64,000 nucleotides of DNA, from the NCBI RefSeq assembly GCF_000148725.1, contig NZ_GL476310.1, forward strand, positions 429,542-493,541, given 5' to 3'. Below are positions 1 through 9,117 of the stretch, in pieces. Made by a program: the position numbers and the translations under genes. Every line of letters begins with the position of its first letter. Position 1 is the stretch's first letter. The notes beneath the pieces were generated by a model. That model was not told the origin of the DNA, searched no databases, and was given only the letters and a program-made list of their open reading frames with translations. The DNA comes from Roseibium sp. TrichSKD4. Lineage in GTDB: Bacteria; Pseudomonadota; Alphaproteobacteria; Rhizobiales; Stappiaceae.

Positions 1-400
1 GAATGAACAGTACAAGAAAGGCCATCCAGGACAGCTCGCGTCCTTTTTGTGCCCACATTGTCGAGAGGATTGCCCCCCACGTGAGCGGTTCCTCTTTTTC
101 AATTCGCCGACTAACCTCATAAAGGCCGACGGCTGCAAAAGGGCCGATCAAAACAAAACCCGCTGCCAAGGGGTAGCTGAGGTAACTCATGCCAAGCGCA
201 GAGGCGCTAAGGATCACGAGAACGCCGCCAACGGCGAACAGGGCTCCAATGACAAGACCGATATGCGGTGCGGTTTTGAAGTCCTTCAATCCAGACATCA
301 AGGCATCAACAATATCGTTTGCAGTAATTGCCCGAACCACTGGTGCAGGGCGGAGCGGCTCCTGCATGTCGGTGGGTGTACCAGCTCCTTGATTTTCCAT
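1..400 (-). CDS. DUF2189-like integral membrane protein (3' end outside window)
   Basis: The reverse strand is open from an ATG at 398-400 to the window edge (133 codons seen). A good ribosome binding site (GGGAGGAAG) lies just upstream. The N-terminus is polar and proline rich. It is followed by hydrophobic segments at about residues 45-70 and 75-95 and the start of another at the edge. The stretch with ANDIVDAL, LSYPLAAGFVLIGPF and YEVSRRIE resembles the DUF2189 family of predicted inner-membrane proteins, whose role is unknown. It is divergent from the DUF805 gene at 583. The function cannot be stated, and the C-terminal part is missing. Confidence 0.72.
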   Translation of the reverse strand, partial: MENQGAGTPTDMQEPLRPAPVVRAITANDIVDALMSGLKDFKTAPHIGLVIGALFAVGGVLVILSASALGMSYLSYPLAAGFVLIGPFAAVGLYEVSRRIEKEEPLTWGAILSTMWAQKGRELSWMAFLVLFI

Positions 401-582
401 AATCGAGCTTCCTCCCAAAAGCATCAAAACCATAGGATGCACCGCTGTGAGCCAATTGCCAATGTATCTTTTAGTTACAATTGAAAATGGAGATGCGTTT
501 CCTTCTAACGTTTCTCCTTGATCCGAATAGGACTTCCGACTAACTCCAATGCAGGAAAAGCGAACCTCGAGAATGGTTTTTC

Positions 583-1014
583 ATGAGTTCTGACATACCA
601 CCAGCCAACTACACGCCAGGTCTTGCCTGGTTGTTCCTCAGTCCTTTCGGCCGTCTTGGCCGACATGCCTACTGGCTGGGGTTTGGATTCATCTGGATGG
701 TGATTGCCATTGCAATTCGCCTTTGGTGGGTGTCCCTTGATGGCAATGTAAATTTGGAGACACTGGATCTTGCGAGTTTTATGAACTCCAATCCTTTGTT
801 GCCCTATCTCTTCTTTATTCTGCAATGGTTGGAACTGGCCTTTGTCATCAAGCGGTGTCAGGACTCGGGAATTACGGGGTTTGCCGCACTTCTTGTTTTT
901 GTGCCGCTGGTCAACCTTTTGGCGGTGGTGATCTTCGGCTTCATGCCAAGTACCAATGGGCCTAACCGCTATGGTCCTGCACCGAACAGCTATTACCGAA
1001 GCCCCAAAGCGTGA
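583..1014 (+). CDS. DUF805 family small membrane protein
   Basis: This 143-residue protein has the layout of DUF805 (YhaH-like) inner-membrane proteins. An opening WLFLSPFGRLGRHAYWLG motif is followed by three to four transmembrane stretches (about 30-50, 75-95, 105-122) and the RCQDSGITGF segment between helices, which is typical of the family. No biochemical role is established for the family. It ends 13 bases before the dapE start and is probably co-transcribed with it. The C-terminal tail is polar and proline/tyrosine rich. Confidence 0.8.
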   Translation: MSSDIPPANYTPGLAWLFLSPFGRLGRHAYWLGFGFIWMVIAIAIRLWWVSLDGNVNLETLDLASFMNSNPLLPYLFFILQWLELAFVIKRCQDSGITGFAALLVFVPLVNLLAVVIFGFMPSTNGPNRYGPAPNSYYRSPKA

Positions 1015-1027
1015 GTCACTTTACCTA

Positions 1028-2203
1028 ATGCCTGATCTGTCTTCTGCCGTCCGTGTTGCTCGTGATCTTATCCGCTGCCCGTCAGTCACACCGAAGGAAG
1101 GTGGTGCACTCAATTCGTTGCAAAGCACGCTCGAGGCTGCGGGATTCAAGGTCGAGCGCGTGACGTTTTCCGATCAAGATACGCCCGACGTCGAAAACCT
1201 GTTTGCCAGCATCGGAAGCGGCAAACCGCATTTCGTCTTTGCCGGGCACACGGATGTTGTTCCTCCCGGGGACAATAGCTCTTGGTCTCATGACCCGTTT
1301 GCGGGGGATATAGCCGGTGGGCGCCTTTATGGTCGCGGTGCGGTCGACATGAAGGGCGGTATTGCCGCTTTTGCCGCTGCGGCTTTGTGGTTTGTCGAGG
1401 AAAACGGAACCGACTTCGGCGGCCAGATTTCGTTTCTGATCACCGGCGATGAAGAAGGACCGGCGGTCAACGGGACTGCGAAACTGCTGGACTGGGCGCA
1501 AAGCCAAGGCCATGTGTTTGACGCTTGTATTGTCGGAGAGCCCACCAACCCTGATCATCTGGGTGATGCGATCAAGGTTGGTCGCCGTGGGTCGCTATCT
1601 GGCACCATTGAGGTGACGGGAACGCAAGGCCATGCGGCCTATCCTCATCTTGCCGACAACCCCATACCGGGTCTCATCAAGCTGCTCTCCGGTTTGGACC
1701 AGATGAAGCTGGACGATGGCAACGAACGTTTCCAACCTTCCAATCTTGAAATTGTGACAGTGGATGTTGGCAATACGGCCTTCAACGTGATCCCAGAGCG
1801 CGCCACCGGAAAATTCAACATTCGCTTCAATGATGAATGGGATTTGGCAGGGCTGAAAGACAAAGTCACCGGCGTTCTGCAACAGGCGGCGCCCGAGGGG
1901 CTAAACTGGACGATCGAGTTTAAACGCGATGCCAGTGAACCGTTTCTGACAAAAGATCAGAAGTTGATTGAAACGCTGTCCAACGCAATTGAAAATACAG
2001 TTGGACGGACGCCGGAACTCTCAACCGGCGGCGGCACGTCCGACGCAAGGTTTATCAAGAATTATTGCCCGGTGGTTGAATTTGGCCTTGTCGGGCAGAC
2101 CATGCACAAGGTTGATGAACATGTTGCCATCGCGGATCTTGATCAACTCGCTGTTGTATACAGCCAATTCCTCAAAAGCTATTTCGGGCTGAAGGGGCAG
2201 TAA
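1028..2203 (+). CDS. dapE: Succinyl-diaminopimelate desuccinylase
   Basis: It hydrolyses N-succinyl-LL-2,6-diaminopimelate to LL-diaminopimelate and succinate, in the succinylase branch of lysine and peptidoglycan precursor synthesis (cytoplasm). I chose the ATG at 1028 (391 aa), because an upstream in-frame ATG at 956 would add 24 residues that lie inside the previous gene and match nothing in the family. The M20 metallopeptidase signature is complete: FAGHTDVVPPGD (His74, Asp76), GRGAVDMKGG (Asp107), TGDEEG (Glu142-Glu143), GEPT, and the C-terminal MHKVDE with the last zinc-ligand histidine. dapD, which acts two steps earlier, lies on the opposite strand at 5415-6263. The pathway genes are therefore neighbours but not one operon. 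Confidence 0.95.
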   Translation: MPDLSSAVRVARDLIRCPSVTPKEGGALNSLQSTLEAAGFKVERVTFSDQDTPDVENLFASIGSGKPHFVFAGHTDVVPPGDNSSWSHDPFAGDIAGGRLYGRGAVDMKGGIAAFAAAALWFVEENGTDFGGQISFLITGDEEGPAVNGTAKLLDWAQSQGHVFDACIVGEPTNPDHLGDAIKVGRRGSLSGTIEVTGTQGHAAYPHLADNPIPGLIKLLSGLDQMKLDDGNERFQPSNLEIVTVDVGNTAFNVIPERATGKFNIRFNDEWDLAGLKDKVTGVLQQAAPEGLNWTIEFKRDASEPFLTKDQKLIETLSNAIENTVGRTPELSTGGGTSDARFIKNYCPVVEFGLVGQTMHKVDEHVAIADLDQLAVVYSQFLKSYFGLKGQ

Positions 2204-2206
2204 GAC

Positions 2207-2800
2207 ATGGTCTCGGTCCGTGAGGTTGAGGCATCTATAAAAGGATCGTGGCTGCTCTTCTTAAATCGTGAAGAGGGCCTTCGTTGGTTCGATCTTTCCA
2301 TCAGCGGATTCTGGCGATCCTTTTTTGTCATTGTTCTTTTGCTGCCTCTTTTCGCCATAACCTCACTTGCCGAAAAACAGCTGCTCCTGACTGAAACCGA
2401 ACTGGCATCTGAAGTATTTGAGACAGCCGCATTCTGGAGTGTTCGGCTGATTGGTCTGGGGCTGGACTGGATCGCGATGCCACTTGTGTTGGCAGTGATG
2501 GCCAAGCCCCTGGGGCTTGAAGCGCATTATCCCGCTTTCATAGCAGTCAGAAACTGGACAAGCCTTTTTGTCTCAATTCCTTACGTCTTTACTGCGTCGC
2601 TTTATCTTGGTGGGGTTTTATCCGGCGGACTGATGTATCTCACCTGGCTCACGTTCTTGGTGATGATCTTGTGGTACCGGTTTCAGATAACCCGGATGAT
2701 TTTTGGTGCCTCGATGGGACTGACGCTCGGTATCGTGTTTCTTGACTTTGTGTTGTCAATATTCATCCAGACCACAGTGGACCGTTTGGTTGCTATGTGA
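2207..2800 (+). CDS. Membrane protein of unknown function, downstream of dapE
   Basis: This 197-residue protein starts 3 bases after the dapE stop, so the two are almost certainly co-transcribed. It has about five hydrophobic segments (roughly residues 34-54, 72-95, 110-130, 137-157, 165-188) and few charged residues in the second half. The N-terminal stretch with SIKGSWLLFLNREEGL and FDLSISGFWRSF is characteristic of a membrane protein often seen next to dapE in alphaproteobacteria. I cannot assign a function. The IS1380 element follows 50 bases after its stop and does not cut it. Confidence 0.75.
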   Translation: MVSVREVEASIKGSWLLFLNREEGLRWFDLSISGFWRSFFVIVLLLPLFAITSLAEKQLLLTETELASEVFETAAFWSVRLIGLGLDWIAMPLVLAVMAKPLGLEAHYPAFIAVRNWTSLFVSIPYVFTASLYLGGVLSGGLMYLTWLTFLVMILWYRFQITRMIFGASMGLTLGIVFLDFVLSIFIQTTVDRLVAM

Positions 2801-2845
2801 CTTAGTAAAACTATGATGATAGGCTCTTAAGTTAACTATATATTA

Positions 2846-2850
2846 ATTAT
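2846..2850. repeat. Left target-site duplication of the IS1380-family element (ATTAT)
   Basis: ATTAT here directly abuts the left end of the insertion sequence and is repeated exactly at 4507-4511. A 5-bp duplication is in the range known for the IS1380 family, so it is probably the scar of the insertion. Confidence 0.7.
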
Positions 2851-2867
2851 CCCGGATTTCCCAAGTA
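2851..2867 (+). repeat. Left terminal inverted repeat of the IS
   Basis: CCCGGATTTCCCAAGTA. Positions 6-17 match the right end perfectly and positions 2-5 differ. Confidence 0.75.
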
Positions 2868-2944
2868 GTCAGCTGATTTAGCTTCTTCTATCCTATTTTT
2901 CTCTTTATATTACAGCGTGTTACTTGATGACGGAGGGCTGAAAA

Positions 2945-4297
2945 ATGGCACACCCAACGGGTGCGGGTTCTGAGAGCGATTTTCGGCTGGATTTTGACCC
3001 TCGGGTGCGGTTGGAATTCCACGGTTCAAAGATCAGTTCTGATGGCGGTCTTCTGCTTTACCGGGAGCTTGATGACGCCCTTGGCCTTTTCGGCAAAGCG
3101 GTTCGGTTCCTTCGGGATACCCGCAAAGGTAAGAATGGCGTTCACACCTTGATGGGCCTGCTGCGCCAATCGATATTTGGTCGCCTTGCGGGCTATGAAG
3201 ATGTGAATGATGCCGTGCGTCTGTCGCGTGACCCGGTAATGCGCCAGATTATCGGGGGCCGTGCCGTTGACACTCAGGCGGCATCCTCCTCCCAGATGGG
3301 CCGCTTTGAGACTGAGGTGCTCGCGACTGCCGCCAACAGGGAAGCCTTGGCCGATATGCCCGGTCAATGGATTGATGCGGTGCATGGTCGCCAAGGACTG
3401 AACTACATCACCTTGGACATGGATAGCTCTGTCAGCCCCACCCATGGCGCTCAGGAGGGAACCGCATGGAACGGGCATTTCGGCTGCAACTGCTATCACC
3501 CATTGTTCATCTTCAATCAGTTTGGCCACTTGGAACGCTGTGCCCTGCGCAATGGCAGCGTCCACAGCGCGGATGACTGGAAGGCTCTTCTGATACCCGT
3601 CATTGCGCGCTATGCAGAGCGCGACATCATGCGCTTCTTTCGCGCTGATGCCGCCTTTGCCATTCCGGAACTTTACGAGACTTTAGAGGCTGAAGGGTAC
3701 CGCTACGCCATCCGCCTCAAAAAGAACGCTGTGCTGGAAGAGAAGATCAGCCATCAGCTGACCCGCCCCGTGGGACGTCCCTCAAAGACAAAGATCAAGC
3801 GCTTCTATGAGGTTTTTGAGTATCAGGCTGCTTCATGGAGCAAGCCCCGTCAGGTGGTTGCCAAGATCGAATGGTATCCCGGTGATCTATTCCCTCGCGT
3901 GGGTTTTGTCGTCACCAACTTGCCGATGGAGCCGGAATGGATCATCCGCTTCTACAATCAGCGCGGCACAGCCGAACAGCACATCAAAGAAGGCAAGAAC
4001 GCCATCACTTGGACCCGCCTGTCCTGCAAGCGGTTCTGTGACAATGAGGTCCGGCTTCAGCTTCACGCATTGGCGTATAACCTTGGTGTCTTCCTGCAAG
4101 GGCTAGACCTCCCGGAAGAGGTCGCCGACTGGTCGCTGACAAGTATCCAGAGCCGCCTCATCAAAATCGGGGCAAAGGTCGTACGCCATGCGCGCAAAAT
4201 CACGTTCCAACTGGCAGAGGTGGCTGTATCAGGCTACGTCTTCGGACGAATCCTCGCCGCAATCCGCGCCCTCAAGCCCCCGCCGAGGCCTGCATGA
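2945..4297 (+). CDS. IS1380-family DDE transposase
   Basis: This 450-residue transposase catalyses excision and insertion of the surrounding element. The N-terminus (FHGSKISSDGGLLLYRELDD) is the usual IS1380 opening. The RNase-H-like core shows LDMDSSV (first Asp, about residue 158), FRADAAFAIPELY (second Asp, about 236) and RGTAEQHIKEGK (Glu, about 347). The first two lie in the expected strand contexts. A strong GGAGGG ribosome binding site precedes the ATG. The length is normal for the family and no frameshift is seen. Confidence 0.93.
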   Translation: MAHPTGAGSESDFRLDFDPRVRLEFHGSKISSDGGLLLYRELDDALGLFGKAVRFLRDTRKGKNGVHTLMGLLRQSIFGRLAGYEDVNDAVRLSRDPVMRQIIGGRAVDTQAASSSQMGRFETEVLATAANREALADMPGQWIDAVHGRQGLNYITLDMDSSVSPTHGAQEGTAWNGHFGCNCYHPLFIFNQFGHLERCALRNGSVHSADDWKALLIPVIARYAERDIMRFFRADAAFAIPELYETLEAEGYRYAIRLKKNAVLEEKISHQLTRPVGRPSKTKIKRFYEVFEYQAASWSKPRQVVAKIEWYPGDLFPRVGFVVTNLPMEPEWIIRFYNQRGTAEQHIKEGKNAITWTRLSCKRFCDNEVRLQLHALAYNLGVFLQGLDLPEEVADWSLTSIQSRLIKIGAKVVRHARKITFQLAEVAVSGYVFGRILAAIRALKPPPRPA

Positions 4298-4489
4298 CGC
4301 TCCAAACAACGAAACCAACACAAATGCGGCTCCACAGCTGTGTCTTGTCGCAGCCCAAACGGGATAAAGTCCACGAAAAGCTCAAAAACCGCGCTTACGT
4401 AACCGTCAAAATCGATAATCGCCCCGACAACGCTGCCGTCAGAGTTGCAAACGTCCGTGAAAACGGTCAACCTCGTCGCAACACACAGT

Positions 4490-4506
4490 TACTTGGGAAA
4501 TATCCG
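4490..4506 (-). repeat. Right terminal inverted repeat of the IS
   Basis: Read on the minus strand it is CGGATATTTCCCAAGTA, which matches the left end in the ATTTCCCAAGTA core. Confidence 0.75.
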
Positions 4507-4511
4507 ATTAT
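4507..4511. repeat. Right target-site duplication of the IS (ATTAT)
   Basis: Exact copy of 2846-2850, directly after the right inverted repeat. Confidence 0.7.
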
Positions 4512-4544
4512 ATAAAATCAGTGCTTGTTATTTTTTGTAATTCA

Positions 4545-5330
4545 ATGAAAAGTTTAAGTCGTCTGAAGTATATTAAATGCGGTAGCTCAATTATGGACCT
4601 CTCTCCGGTATCGACCTCCAACAAATTCCGACGCATGCGAATGCAGGAGTTCTGGAATTTGGTTGAAACGTACCTTTCCAAGGGACGGATATGCCGCATC
4701 CTTGATCTTGGCGGAACCATTGAGTTTTGGCGGACTTGGGGTTCAGTGTTCGATCTTAGCGAAACTGAGATTGTCTGTATCAACACGTTCGATCAACCAG
4801 CGGATTTTGTTCTGCCAAATGTGACCTGCATCAAGGGTGATGCGTGCAATCTGAGCCAATTTTCTGACAGCACTTTTGATGTGGTTTTTTCCAATTCCTG
4901 TATTGAGCATGTTGGTGCATGGCCGCAAATGTCGCAGTTTGCTTCTGAAGTCCGCCGAGTTGGGAGAAGTTATTTCATTCAGACACCGAACTTTTGGTTT
5001 CCAATCGAGGCTCATGCGCGGATGCCATTTATCCACTGGCTGCCGGATCAAATTACCTACCGCCTTCATATGATGACTAAGACCGGTTTTTATCCAAAGG
5101 CAGATGATGTTGAAGGCGCAATGGAGATCGTGGAAGACGCCCGTTTGCTGGATATTCGGCAGATGAGGACGTTGTTCCCGGATGCAGAAATTCAAAAAGA
5201 AAAGTTCTTTGGGCTTACCAAAGCACTGGTCGCTGTAAGGCGAAAGAAATCGGCTGTTGGCGAAATGGGCGAGAGCTGGGGCGAGGTGGTTGCAAATGAA
5301 CCCGGGCGCGAAAAACAGGCTGCCATTTAA
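4545..5330 (+). CDS. Class I SAM-dependent methyltransferase, substrate unknown
   Basis: This is a small-molecule-type methyltransferase with a Rossmann fold. It shows motif I ILDLGGT near residue 50, an acidic loop (GDAC), and VVFSNSCIEHVG, the usual motif IV region of the Methyltransf_11/25 type. The start is uncertain. ATG at 4545 and ATG at 4593 are both possible and neither has a clear ribosome binding site. The gene is more AT rich at its 5' end than its neighbours, and the IS lies just upstream, so its original promoter may be disturbed. It converges with dapD and shares a bidirectional terminator. The substrate cannot be predicted. Confidence 0.7.
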   Translation: MKSLSRLKYIKCGSSIMDLSPVSTSNKFRRMRMQEFWNLVETYLSKGRICRILDLGGTIEFWRTWGSVFDLSETEIVCINTFDQPADFVLPNVTCIKGDACNLSQFSDSTFDVVFSNSCIEHVGAWPQMSQFASEVRRVGRSYFIQTPNFWFPIEAHARMPFIHWLPDQITYRLHMMTKTGFYPKADDVEGAMEIVEDARLLDIRQMRTLFPDAEIQKEKFFGLTKALVAVRRKKSAVGEMGESWGEVVANEPGREKQAAI

Positions 5331-5380
5331 GCAGCGCCAATAATATTGAACACGTCTTGTCGAATAAGATGAAAAAAGTA

Positions 5381-5412
5381 GGGGCCGAAGAAAATGACTG
5401 CGGCCCCTTTTT
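5381..5412. terminator. Bidirectional rho-independent terminator between methyltransferase and dapD
   Basis: GGGGCCG (5381-5387) pairs with CGGCCCC (5401-5407) around a 13-base loop. It is followed by TTTTT on the plus strand and preceded by AAAAAA (5372-5377), which gives a T run on the minus strand. It lies between two convergent genes. Confidence 0.85.
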
Positions 5413-5414
5413 GA

Positions 5415-6263
5415 TTAGTCGCGCAGCAATTCGTTGATGGAGGTTTTTGAGCGGGTTTGCTCGTCAACGGTCTTCACGATAACGGCGCAATAAAGGCTCG
5501 GGCCATAGTTTTCACCCGGCAGGTTCTTGCCCGGCAAGGAACCGGAAACAACCACAGAGTATGGCGGGACTTTTCCAACATGGATTTGGCCGGTTTGGCG
5601 ATCAACAATCTTGGTTGACTGGCCGATGAACACACCCATGGAAATCACGGACCCTTCGCCGACCACAACGCCTTCCACGACTTCAGACCGAGCGCCGATA
5701 AAGCAGTTGTCTTCAATAATGACCGGGCCGGCCTGAAGTGGCTCCAATACACCGCCGATTCCGACACCGCCGGACAAGTGAACATTCTTTCCAATTTGGG
5801 CGCAGGAGCCGACTGTTGCCCAAGTGTCCACCATGGTGCCTTCGCCAACATAGGCACCGAGATTAACAAAGGACGGCATCAAGACAGCGCCTTTGCCAAT
5901 AAAGGCCGAGCGGCGAACGGTACAATTCGGAACTGCGCGGAAACCGGCGTTTTCAAAGTCAACACCGCGCCAGCCGTCAAACTTGGAGGGAACCTTGTCC
6001 CACCAAGTCGCATCGCCCGGTCCGCCTTTGATAACTTCCATCGTATTCAGGCGGAATGACAAAAGAACGGCTTTCTTGGCCCACTGATTGACCTGCCAAT
6101 TGCCGTCGACCTTTTCAGCCACGCGGAGCTGACCGCGATCCAGAAGGTTAAGCGTAGTATCAACGGCATCGCGAACCTCGCCGGTCGTGTGCGTGTCGAT
6201 TGCGGCCCGGTCTTCAAAAGCGGCATCGATAACTTTTTCAAGTTGCGCAAGGTCGTGGGTCAT
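5415..6263 (-). CDS. dapD: 2,3,4,5-tetrahydropyridine-2,6-dicarboxylate N-succinyltransferase
   Basis: It transfers succinyl from succinyl-CoA to tetrahydrodipicolinate in lysine/diaminopimelate synthesis. The start is the ATG at 6261-6263 (282 aa, the usual DapD length). Upstream in-frame codons to 6497 are rejected because they would add 78 non-homologous residues. The N-terminus ([20 protein letters not shown]) is the helical DapD domain. Then come hexapeptide repeats of a left-handed beta helix (for example [30 protein letters not shown]) and the C-terminal [18 protein letters not shown] segment. It is divergent from the transporter gene at 6501, with about 240 bases between them that should hold both promoters. 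Confidence 0.94.
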   Translation of the reverse strand: MTHDLAQLEKVIDAAFEDRAAIDTHTTGEVRDAVDTTLNLLDRGQLRVAEKVDGNWQVNQWAKKAVLLSFRLNTMEVIKGGPGDATWWDKVPSKFDGWRGVDFENAGFRAVPNCTVRRSAFIGKGAVLMPSFVNLGAYVGEGTMVDTWATVGSCAQIGKNVHLSGGVGIGGVLEPLQAGPVIIEDNCFIGARSEVVEGVVVGEGSVISMGVFIGQSTKIVDRQTGQIHVGKVPPYSVVVSGSLPGKNLPGENYGPSLYCAVIVKTVDEQTRSKTSINELLRD

Positions 6264-6500
6264 TGGCAGGTATCTCTCCGAGAGTATCAGGTAATGGCGC
6301 GGACCTAAGCGGTCCGGAAGGGCTCTGTCAAGCAAGCATGACGGAAATGCGGTTGTTAGAGCAGGGAAGGGAGAGCCCGTCGCGCTTGAGTTCCCTTCAC
6401 TGCTGCAATCGGATTGCTCAATTGAGCCAACAAGACGGGAGGCGCAGGATAGCGGTCTCGAGGTTGGACCCTCAGTTGGCATATTGGAAGGCTGCAAAAG

Positions 6501-7406
6501 ATGGACTTATGGATCCCGATTACAGTATGCGCGGCCTTTTCGCAAAACATTCGATCTGCGTTGCAAAAACACTTGAAAGGGGAGCTGGGGACAATTGGAG
6601 CCACATTTGTGCGCTTTGGATATGGGCTCCCGTTCGCAGCGGTTTATCTGGCCGGTCTGCATTTCGGCTTTGGGATGGCAATCCCAAAGCCATCTCTTGT
6701 CTTTGCAGGGTTTGTCGCGCTGGGCGGGATTGCCCAAATCATTGCGACGTTCTTGTTGGTGCATTTGTTCTCACACAAGAATTTCACAGTTGGAACCGCA
6801 TATTCCAAAACCGAGCCCATTCTTGCCGCGCTATTTGGCTGGGTGTTTCTGGGCGAAACGGTTGGGCTTTGGTCAGGTGCAGCCATCATGGTTGGTGTGA
6901 TTGGCGTCATCGTGATTTCTCTGGCCCGGCGTGGTCTTCAGGGCATCACAATTCGCTCTGCCTTGTTGGGCCGCCCCGCCTTGATAGGTTTGGCATCTGC
7001 TGCATTCTTCGGAATTTCCGCGGCAGCCTATCGGGCGGGGTCTTTGAGCCTTGCAGAAGGGGAGGTTTTTGTTAGGGCTGCTTTTGCGCTTGTCTGTGCA
7101 ACCGCGTTTCAGACATTGGTTATGGCTGTCTGGATGGCACTGATGGCACGGTCTGAATTGACCGCAAGCCTACGGACCTGGCGGGTGAGTATCTGGGTAG
7201 GTCTCACGGGTGTCGCAGGGTCGGTCGGCTGGTTTACAGCTATGACGTTGCAACAGGTTGCTTATGTCAGGGCTTTGGCACAGGTGGAGCTGATTTTCAC
7301 GTTAGCTGCGTCGGTATTCCTGTTTCGGGAACAGATCCTCAAAATGGAGGTCTTCGGCTGCGCGCTGATCGCCGAATCAGTGGTGGTCCTGATCCTAAGC
7401 ATTTGA
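6501..7406 (+). CDS. DMT-superfamily (EamA-type) transporter
   Basis: The 301-residue protein consists almost entirely of hydrophobic helices (ten predicted), arranged as two EamA repeats. The first has the [20 protein letters not shown] motif and the second has [23 protein letters not shown], the typical end of each repeat. Family members export amino acids or other metabolites through the inner membrane. The substrate is unknown here. The LysR gene that follows is convergent, so regulation by it is possible but not shown by the layout. Confidence 0.85.
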   Translation: MDLWIPITVCAAFSQNIRSALQKHLKGELGTIGATFVRFGYGLPFAAVYLAGLHFGFGMAIPKPSLVFAGFVALGGIAQIIATFLLVHLFSHKNFTVGTAYSKTEPILAALFGWVFLGETVGLWSGAAIMVGVIGVIVISLARRGLQGITIRSALLGRPALIGLASAAFFGISAAAYRAGSLSLAEGEVFVRAAFALVCATAFQTLVMAVWMALMARSELTASLRTWRVSIWVGLTGVAGSVGWFTAMTLQQVAYVRALAQVELIFTLAASVFLFREQILKMEVFGCALIAESVVVLILSI

Positions 7407-7425
7407 GGCTCAAGCAAGTTGCTGT

Positions 7426-8289
7426 CTATGCAGCGCTGTGGAGCCAGTCGCGGAAAGCAGCGACCGGTCGTGATTGTGGCCTGTTGGGAGAGCGAACAAA
7501 CCAGTACCCGGTTTCCAGTTCCTTGACCGGCCATTCAGGGGCAATCAAATGTCCGGCCGCGATCTCCTGAGCGACAAATCGTTTATCGATCACGATTGCC
7601 CCCATGCCGGCGATAGCGGCCTGAATGGCAAGGTCTCGGCTTTCCAGGACCATGCCTGCCGATGCTTCCCCGTGCTCCAGATCAACATGCGCAAGCCATT
7701 GCATCCAGTCGCCGCGACGACTGGCGCTGTGGAGCAGCCGCAAATCCTTTATACGGGATGGATCTGCGGTTGGCTGGCTCCCCAAAAGACTTGGTGCGAG
7801 CGCAACAGCAAGGTGCTCCTGCCACAAGAGCGAACTATCGACGCCTTGCCAATTGCCTTTGCCAAGTCTGATCGCGCAATCGTAGTTTTCGCGGTCCAGA
7901 TCGACCGCGCGGGTCGAGGCGGAAAGAAGGATTTCAACATCGGGTTGGAGAGCTTGAAACTCCGGCAACTTCGGGATCAGCCAGCGGGTCGCAAATGTTG
8001 AAACGGTGCTGATTCTGAGTTCCGTGCGGCCCCGGCGCTTGAACGTGTCGACAGCCTCTTCAATCTGATCGAACGAATCACCCAGTCCAAGAGCAAGACG
8101 CTGGCCTTCTTCAGTCAAGCTCAACCCTCTGCCATCTCTGAGAATGAGTGTTGCGCCTAGCTCGTCTTCCAGTTTGCGCATGAGGTGCGACAGCGCGGAC
8201 GGAGACACTCCGAGGCGCTCAGCCGCTAAAGAGGCCCTGCCCAGTTTGGCCAGAAGGGAGAAAGCATGAAGCGCGCGCAAGGAGGCCAT
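7426..8289 (-). CDS. LysR-family transcriptional regulator (GcvA-like)
   Basis: The N-terminal winged helix-turn-helix spans about residues 1-60 (SLAAERLGVSPSALSHLMRKLEDELG), followed by LysR_substrate domain from about 88 to 285. The opening SLRALHAFSLLAKLGRASLAAE and the phrase CAIRLGKGNW, with GDWMQWLAHV further on, resemble the GcvA subgroup. Its target and inducer are unknown. It ends 20 bases from the convergent transporter gene. LysR proteins usually control divergent genes, but the gene upstream of it (8377-9117) runs in the same direction. Confidence 0.88.
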   Translation of the reverse strand: MASLRALHAFSLLAKLGRASLAAERLGVSPSALSHLMRKLEDELGATLILRDGRGLSLTEEGQRLALGLGDSFDQIEEAVDTFKRRGRTELRISTVSTFATRWLIPKLPEFQALQPDVEILLSASTRAVDLDRENYDCAIRLGKGNWQGVDSSLLWQEHLAVALAPSLLGSQPTADPSRIKDLRLLHSASRRGDWMQWLAHVDLEHGEASAGMVLESRDLAIQAAIAGMGAIVIDKRFVAQEIAAGHLIAPEWPVKELETGYWFVRSPNRPQSRPVAAFRDWLHSAA

Positions 8290-8376
8290 GAAAATTCACT
8301 CAAAGGACGGTGCATCACATAGTTTACCGGACGACTCGCGCCAAAACCAACCTGTTTGTGCCATAGGGCAAGACCA

Positions 8377-9117
8377 CTAAAGGTGGCCCGGAAGCGCCTT
8401 CAAGAAACCGGTCAAATCGTCGGTTACAAAATCCACATGAGGTGCTCGGTCGTCTTCCAGTTCCCATTCCCCATGGAACAGGTCCCTTGTATTCAGTGGA
8501 ACAACCAGAACAGTTCTCATGCTCAATTTGTGCGGAACCACCAGGTTGCGGGAAAGGTCTTCGAACATGGCTGCACGGGCGGGTGAGACACAAGTCTGTT
8601 TCAAAAACAGATCATAGGCTTCGCGGTCTGGCTTGGGCACCAACCCAGCTGCAACAATGTCAAAGATATCTTCGAAGAGCTCAGTTACGCCAAGCGCTGC
8701 GGCAGTCCGTTCTGCATGAGGTCGATCGCCATTTGTAAAGATAAACTTCTTTCCCGGCAGAGCCTGAATTGCGGACTTGAGGTCAGCATTCGGCTTGACC
8801 GCCGAATAATCAATGTCATGAGCTTTTTCCAGAAAGTCGTCCGGATCGACATTGTGCTCCACCATGAGGCCGCGCAAGGTGGTGCCATAGGCTTTGTAAT
8901 ATGCTTTTTGCTGAACTTCTGCGGCCGCCCGATCCAAGCCTAAAAGATCTGCGACGTAATCTCCGATCTTTTCGTTGATCTGGGAAAAGAGATCAGCATC
9001 GAAGGGGTATAGAGTGTTATCGAGGTCAAACACCCACGCCTCGACACCGGAAAACACCCGAAGGTCTGTTAAGTGGGCGTGACGACCTTCTCGCGGAATG
9101 ACGCGGCGGCCGGTCAC
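8377..9117 (-). CDS. HAD-family pyrimidine 5'-nucleotidase-like hydrolase
   Basis: The protein is a haloacid dehalogenase-type phosphatase. Motif I is FDLDNTLYP (about residues 30-38), motif II is [12 protein letters not shown], and motifs III-IV are [10 protein letters not shown] and [18 protein letters not shown]. This arrangement (the Phm8/SDT1-like group, TIGR01993) fits pyrimidine nucleotidases. The ATG overlaps the argB stop by four bases, so it is translationally coupled to argB. The same pairing is common in Hyphomicrobiales. The substrate is inferred only from the family. Confidence 0.88.
   Translation of the reverse strand: MTGRRVIPREGRHAHLTDLRVFSGVEAWVFDLDNTLYPFDADLFSQINEKIGDYVADLLGLDRAAAEVQQKAYYKAYGTTLRGLMVEHNVDPDDFLEKAHDIDYSAVKPNADLKSAIQALPGKKFIFTNGDRPHAERTAAALGVTELFEDIFDIVAAGLVPKPDREAYDLFLKQTCVSPARAAMFEDLSRNLVVPHKLSMRTVLVVPLNTRDLFHGEWELEDDRAPHVDFVTDDLTGFLKALPGHL

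Larger units (their letters stand above)
2851..4506 (+). mobile_element. Complete IS1380-family insertion sequence
   Basis: The 1656-bp element carries one transposase gene and imperfect terminal inverted repeats. The left end (2851-2867) and the reverse complement of the right end (4490-4506) share ATTTCCCAAGTA and match at 13 of 17 positions. ATTAT is duplicated on both sides. Length, gene content and duplication size fit the IS1380 family. The element landed in an AT-rich intergenic stretch between the dapE-linked membrane protein gene and a methyltransferase gene, so no gene is visibly broken. The transposase is full length and the ends are intact, so the element may still be mobile. The exact outer base of each end could be off by one or two, because ATCC also flanks both ends. 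Confidence 0.88.

Noticed and set aside
47-484. Plus-strand open frame of 145 codons
   Set aside because: It lies mostly antisense to the DUF2189-like gene, is Cys/His/Arg rich without a known pattern, and lacks a ribosome binding site.
956-1027. Longer start for dapE
   Set aside because: The extra 24 residues lie inside the DUF805 gene and have no counterpart in DapE proteins.
6263-7075. Plus-strand frame of 270 codons
   Set aside because: It overlaps the EamA transporter in another frame, and its sequence (Cys, Trp and Arg rich) does not look like a protein.
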